Assembly (NCBI GenBank): GCA_902784045.1
Contig: CACZTE010000119.1
Coordinates: 1 to 8,695, forward strand
Source of the DNA: an uncultured Eubacterium sp.
GTDB lineage: Bacteria > Bacillota > Clostridia > Eubacteriales > Eubacteriaceae
Direction: 5' to 3'
DNA length: 8,695 nucleotides
Below the pieces are notes generated by a model that saw nothing but the letters and a program-made list of their open reading frames with translations, did not search any database and was not told where the DNA came from. The number at the start of each line of letters is the position of its first letter. Positions within the stretch are counted from its first letter, which is position 1. The position numbers and the translations under genes were made by a program. Below, piece by piece: positions 6,163 through 8,695 of this stretch.

Positions 6163-6191
6163 TTGTTTTTCAGTGAAAAACATTTTATCAT
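6163..6191 (+). promoter_or_regulatory. Sigma-A-type promoter of thrC-thrB
   Basis: TTGTTT (6163-6168) and TATCAT (6186-6191) are 17 bases apart; the -10 matches at 5 of 6 positions and the -35 keeps TTG. A start near 6198 would give a leader of about 33 bases. Its -10 shares bases 6186-6187 with the -10 of the opposite promoter, so polymerase could not occupy both at once. Confidence 0.6.
6164..6182. promoter_or_regulatory. Inverted repeat, candidate operator of the divergent threonine operons
   Basis: TGTTTTTC (6164-6171) and GAAAAACA (6175-6182) form a perfect 8-bp inverted repeat around AGT. It fills the spacer of the thrC promoter and covers the expected start site of the hom promoter, so one dimeric regulator bound here could control both. 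An overlapping, alternative pairing is TCACT (6159-6163) with AGTGA (6172-6176). No T tract makes it a terminator. Confidence 0.45.
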
Positions 6192-6210
6192 ATAGGTATG
6201 CAATAATCAA
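6182..6210 (-). promoter_or_regulatory. Sigma-A-type promoter of hom-lysC
   Basis: On the minus strand TTGATT (6210-6205) and TAAAAT (6187-6182) are separated by exactly 17 bases; they match consensus at 4 and 5 positions. Transcription would begin near 6175, giving a leader of about 70 bases. Confidence 0.62.
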
Positions 6211-6230
6211 TACACAATTTCGGAGGAACT

Positions 6231-7739
6231 ATGAACAAAAAATACCTCAGTACCCGCGGCGGACAGCATGACATCAACGCGTCTGAAGGCATCATATCGG
6301 GGCTTGCGGCTGACGGCGGACTTTTCGTTCCCGAATTCTTAGACGATATACATCTTGATCTGACGGCTTTGACGGGTGCCGATTACACAACAGTGGCAAA
6401 AGCTGTTTTTTCCGAGTTTTTAAATGATTTTTCAGAAGAGCAAATCGACGCCTGCGTGACAGCTGCTTACGGCAGCGGCAAGTTTGATGGCGATTGCCCC
6501 GTGGCGCTGAAGAAAATCGACGACCGGCATTTTTTGGAGCTCTATCACGGACCCACCTGCGCCTTTAAAGATATGGCACTGACCATTCTTCCCCATTTGA
6601 TGACGACTTCTCTCGCGATACAAGACATTCATAAGCGCATACTCATTTTGACCGCCACTTCCGGTGACACGGGAAAAGCCGCCCTCTCGGGCTTCGCGAA
6701 CGTGGATGGCATCGACATTATCGTCTTTTATCCCAAGGATGGCGTCAGCGTGGTTCAGGAAAAGCAAATGCTTACTCAGGAAGGCGACAATACTCGTGTA
6801 GTTGGTGTTGTCGGCAATTTTGACGATACGCAAAACGGCGTTAAACAAATTTTTTCCGATCGCGATTTTGAAAAGCAACTTGCCGATAAAAATGTCTTGC
6901 TCAGCAGCGCCAATTCCATCAATATCGGAAGACTTCTTCCTCAGGTCGTCTATTACGTGTTCAGTTATCTTAAAATGGTAGAAAACGGCGAGATTTCCTT
7001 GAATGATCCCGTCAATTTCGTGGTTCCCACCGGAAATTTTGGCAATATTTTAGCCGGTTATTACGCCTCAAAAATCGGTGTTCCCGTAGGCAAACTCATC
7101 TGTGCATCCAACGCCAATCATATCCTGACGGATTTCTTTAAAACCGGCGAATACGATCGTAACCGCGATTTTTACAAAACCATTTCTCCTTCGATGGATA
7201 TTTTGATTTCAAGCAATTTGGAGCGACTGCTCTATGATCTGGCGGACCGCGCTCCCGAAACGGTCACCCAGTGGATGGACGCCCTGACGGCAGCCGGCGC
7301 CTACATCGTGAAAGCAGACCTCAAAGCCAAGGCAGCCAAGGGCTTTTGGGCGGGCTACGCCGGGGAAGATGAAACCAAAGCAGCCATCAAGTCCATGTTT
7401 GATGAAAACGGCTATCTCATTGACCCCCATACCGCCGTGGCGAGCCGGGTGTATGACGATTATCTGGAGGCCACGGGAGACGGCACGCCGGCCGTCATCC
7501 TCTCCACCGCCAGTCCCTATAAATTTGCTTCCAGTGTTTACGAGGCAATTTTCGGCGCTGTTCCAGAAGGCATCGACGCTTTCGGCGTTCTGGATTTACT
7601 AGCTGAGAAAACAGGCACGGCCATTCCGAATCCCTTGAAAGGCCTTAAGGACAAGCCGGATCTCCACCACCTTGTCTGTGAAAAAGACGAGATGCAAGGC
7701 GTAGTGGCTGCTTTCGCTGGGGAAAGGAACGCTTTATGA
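6231..7739 (+). CDS. thrC: Threonine synthase
   Basis: A pyridoxal-phosphate enzyme converting O-phosphohomoserine to threonine, the last step of the pathway. The 502-residue length and motifs fit the long (E. coli/fungal-like) class. It opens with STRGG (7-11) and AADGGLFVPE (26-35). The cofactor lysine is Lys113 in HGPTCAFKDMAL (106-117). ATSGDTGKAAL (142-152), SSANSINIGRLLPQ (225-238) and PTGNFGNILAGYYA (266-279) supply phosphate and substrate contacts typical of the family. GGAGG (6222-6226) lies close (4 bases) to the ATG, which is the only start that keeps the conserved N terminus. The stop overlaps the start of thrB by ATGA, so the two are co-translated. Confidence 0.97.
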   Translation: MNKKYLSTRGGQHDINASEGIISGLAADGGLFVPEFLDDIHLDLTALTGADYTTVAKAVFSEFLNDFSEEQIDACVTAAYGSGKFDGDCPVALKKIDDRHFLELYHGPTCAFKDMALTILPHLMTTSLAIQDIHKRILILTATSGDTGKAALSGFANVDGIDIIVFYPKDGVSVVQEKQMLTQEGDNTRVVGVVGNFDDTQNGVKQIFSDRDFEKQLADKNVLLSSANSINIGRLLPQVVYYVFSYLKMVENGEISLNDPVNFVVPTGNFGNILAGYYASKIGVPVGKLICASNANHILTDFFKTGEYDRNRDFYKTISPSMDILISSNLERLLYDLADRAPETVTQWMDALTAAGAYIVKADLKAKAAKGFWAGYAGEDETKAAIKSMFDENGYLIDPHTAVASRVYDDYLEATGDGTPAVILSTASPYKFASSVYEAIFGAVPEGIDAFGVLDLLAEKTGTAIPNPLKGLKDKPDLHHLVCEKDEMQGVVAAFAGERNAL

Positions 7740-8644
7740 TTCGCGTACAAGTTCCGGCCACCTCGGCCAATATCGGACCGGGGTTTGACGCCTTCGGCAT
7801 GGCCTATCAATTTTATAACACTTTTTCTTTTAAAGAAAAGAACGATGGCAAGCTCACCATCCGCGGTGTTGAACGGCGTTATCAGGGAAAAAACAATCTT
7901 GTTTATCAAGCTATGCAAAAGGTTTTTGCCCGGGTTCACTATTATCCTCACGGCCTGTATATTTTATCGGAGGTCGACGTTCCCGTCAGCCGGGGTCTCG
8001 GCAGCTCTGCCATTTGCATCGTCGCAGGCATCATGGCTGCCAACGCTCTTGCGGGATCGCCCTTAACCCAAGATGAGCTGTTTGATATGGCCGTCGAAAT
8101 GGAAGGTCATCCCGATAATATCGCCCCTGCCATGTTCGGCGGTCTAGTCTGCGCCGTGGAAAGCGGCAACACCAATCTTTATATCAAAAACGCCGTTGCC
8201 GATTGTTTCTCTTTTCATCTGATTATCCCGGACTTTCCTCTGTCTACCAAAACGGCAAGAAAAGCGCTTCCCCATCATGTCTCTCATAAAGACGCTGTTT
8301 ATAATGTATCTCACGCCACAATGACATATCTGGCCCTCACCGAAGGCCGGCCGGATGTGCTCACCGCTGCCATGCGTGATAAACTTCATCAGCCCTACCG
8401 TAAGGATTTGATTCGCTCCTATGACCGCGTTTATGACAAAGCATTAGCGTTGGGAGCCCTCGGTCTTTGCATTAGCGGCGCAGGTCCAACGATGCTTGCC
8501 GTAACAGAAAAGGAAAATGCGACTATCTTTCATCGAGAGATGAAAGCCTATCTTGGCCAAATTGAACCTGACTGGCATTTTTATCATTTAAATCCCGACA
8601 ACGAAGGCGCCCGTCTCATCACTGTCAACGACCCCATCCAATAG
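7736..8644 (+). CDS. thrB: Homoserine kinase (GHMP family)
   Basis: It phosphorylates homoserine, making the substrate of the threonine synthase encoded just before it. The 302-residue protein carries the three GHMP-kinase motifs: PATSANIGPGFDAFG (7-21), the ATP loop PVSRGLGSSA (83-92) and the C-terminal CISGAGPTML (245-254). EGHPDNIAPA (123-132) is the homoserine-kinase-specific phrase. The ATG overlaps the thrC stop by 4 bases, with AAAGGA (7723-7728) 7 bases upstream inside thrC. Order thrC-thrB is usual for pathway partners, and a further gene starts 9 bases after its stop. Confidence 0.97.
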   Translation: MIRVQVPATSANIGPGFDAFGMAYQFYNTFSFKEKNDGKLTIRGVERRYQGKNNLVYQAMQKVFARVHYYPHGLYILSEVDVPVSRGLGSSAICIVAGIMAANALAGSPLTQDELFDMAVEMEGHPDNIAPAMFGGLVCAVESGNTNLYIKNAVADCFSFHLIIPDFPLSTKTARKALPHHVSHKDAVYNVSHATMTYLALTEGRPDVLTAAMRDKLHQPYRKDLIRSYDRVYDKALALGALGLCISGAGPTMLAVTEKENATIFHREMKAYLGQIEPDWHFYHLNPDNEGARLITVNDPIQ

Positions 8645-8653
8645 AGGCTTGCC

Positions 8654-8695
8654 ATGATTAAAGATTATCTCATTGTAAAAACCGATGTCCTTCCG
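8654..8695 (+). CDS. Start of a likely ACT-domain protein, UPF0735/PheB type (partial)
   Basis: Fourteen codons are visible (MIKDYLIVKTDVLP) before the window ends. AGAGG (8643-8647), which overlaps the thrB stop, is 6 bases before the ATG, so this is the third gene of the thrC-thrB operon. The pattern of a short hydrophobic strand followed by xDVLP resembles the beginning of UPF0735/PheB-type ACT-domain proteins, which in Clostridia often sit beside homoserine dehydrogenase and homoserine kinase genes. With so few residues this identification rests on recollection of the family and on context. Confidence 0.55.
   Translation, partial: MIKDYLIVKTDVLP

Noticed and set aside
6103..6230. T-box or threonine-rich leader peptide attenuator
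   Set aside because: Both leaders are short, contain no T-box consensus, no run of threonine codons and no terminator hairpin with a T tract.
1..8695. CRISPR array, insertion sequence, tRNA or rRNA genes
   Set aside because: No regularly spaced repeats, transposase-like frame, terminal repeats or recognisable RNA gene was found on reading both strands.

Overview
The window looks like chromosomal DNA from a low-to-mid GC Gram-positive anaerobe, most likely a member of the Clostridia (Eubacteriales). The reasons are strong AGGAGG-type ribosome binding sites, short intrinsic terminators, a two-ACT aspartate kinase with an apparent internal start like that of Bacillus LysC, and PduU/PduV bacterial-microcompartment genes. 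The assignment is an inference from gene content, and no species can be named.

Left part (1-2000): the window opens inside prmA (ribosomal protein L11 methyltransferase), transcribed leftward and cut off at its 3' end. A 334-bp divergent intergenic region with candidate promoters and two inverted repeats follows. Then comes a rightward two-gene unit, a PduU/EutS-type shell protein and a PduV/EutP-type P-loop protein, closed by an 11-bp-stem terminator. No other microcompartment gene is visible, so this is an orphan or satellite pair.

Middle (2000-3560): a single rightward gene encodes a kinase of the 5-methylthioribose kinase (MtnK) family with its own promoter candidate and a strong terminator. 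It converges on the leftward hom-lysC operon, which has its own terminator (3527-3558).

Right part (3560-8695): this is a threonine-biosynthesis locus. Leftward hom (homoserine dehydrogenase, TTG start) and lysC (aspartate kinase) overlap by 29 bp. Rightward thrC (threonine synthase) and thrB (homoserine kinase) overlap by 4 bp. A gene beginning like the UPF0735/PheB-type ACT-domain proteins follows and is cut off by the window end. The two operons diverge from a 128-bp region in which two good sigma-A-type promoters face each other with overlapping -10 boxes; an 8-bp-stem inverted repeat lies across them. Together lysC, hom, thrB and thrC cover the aspartate-to-threonine route except aspartate-semialdehyde dehydrogenase.

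Most of the window is ordinary core metabolism. The parts worth a second look are the orphan pduU-pduV pair beside an MtnK-family kinase, the nested beta-subunit start within lysC, and the shared divergent control region of the threonine genes.
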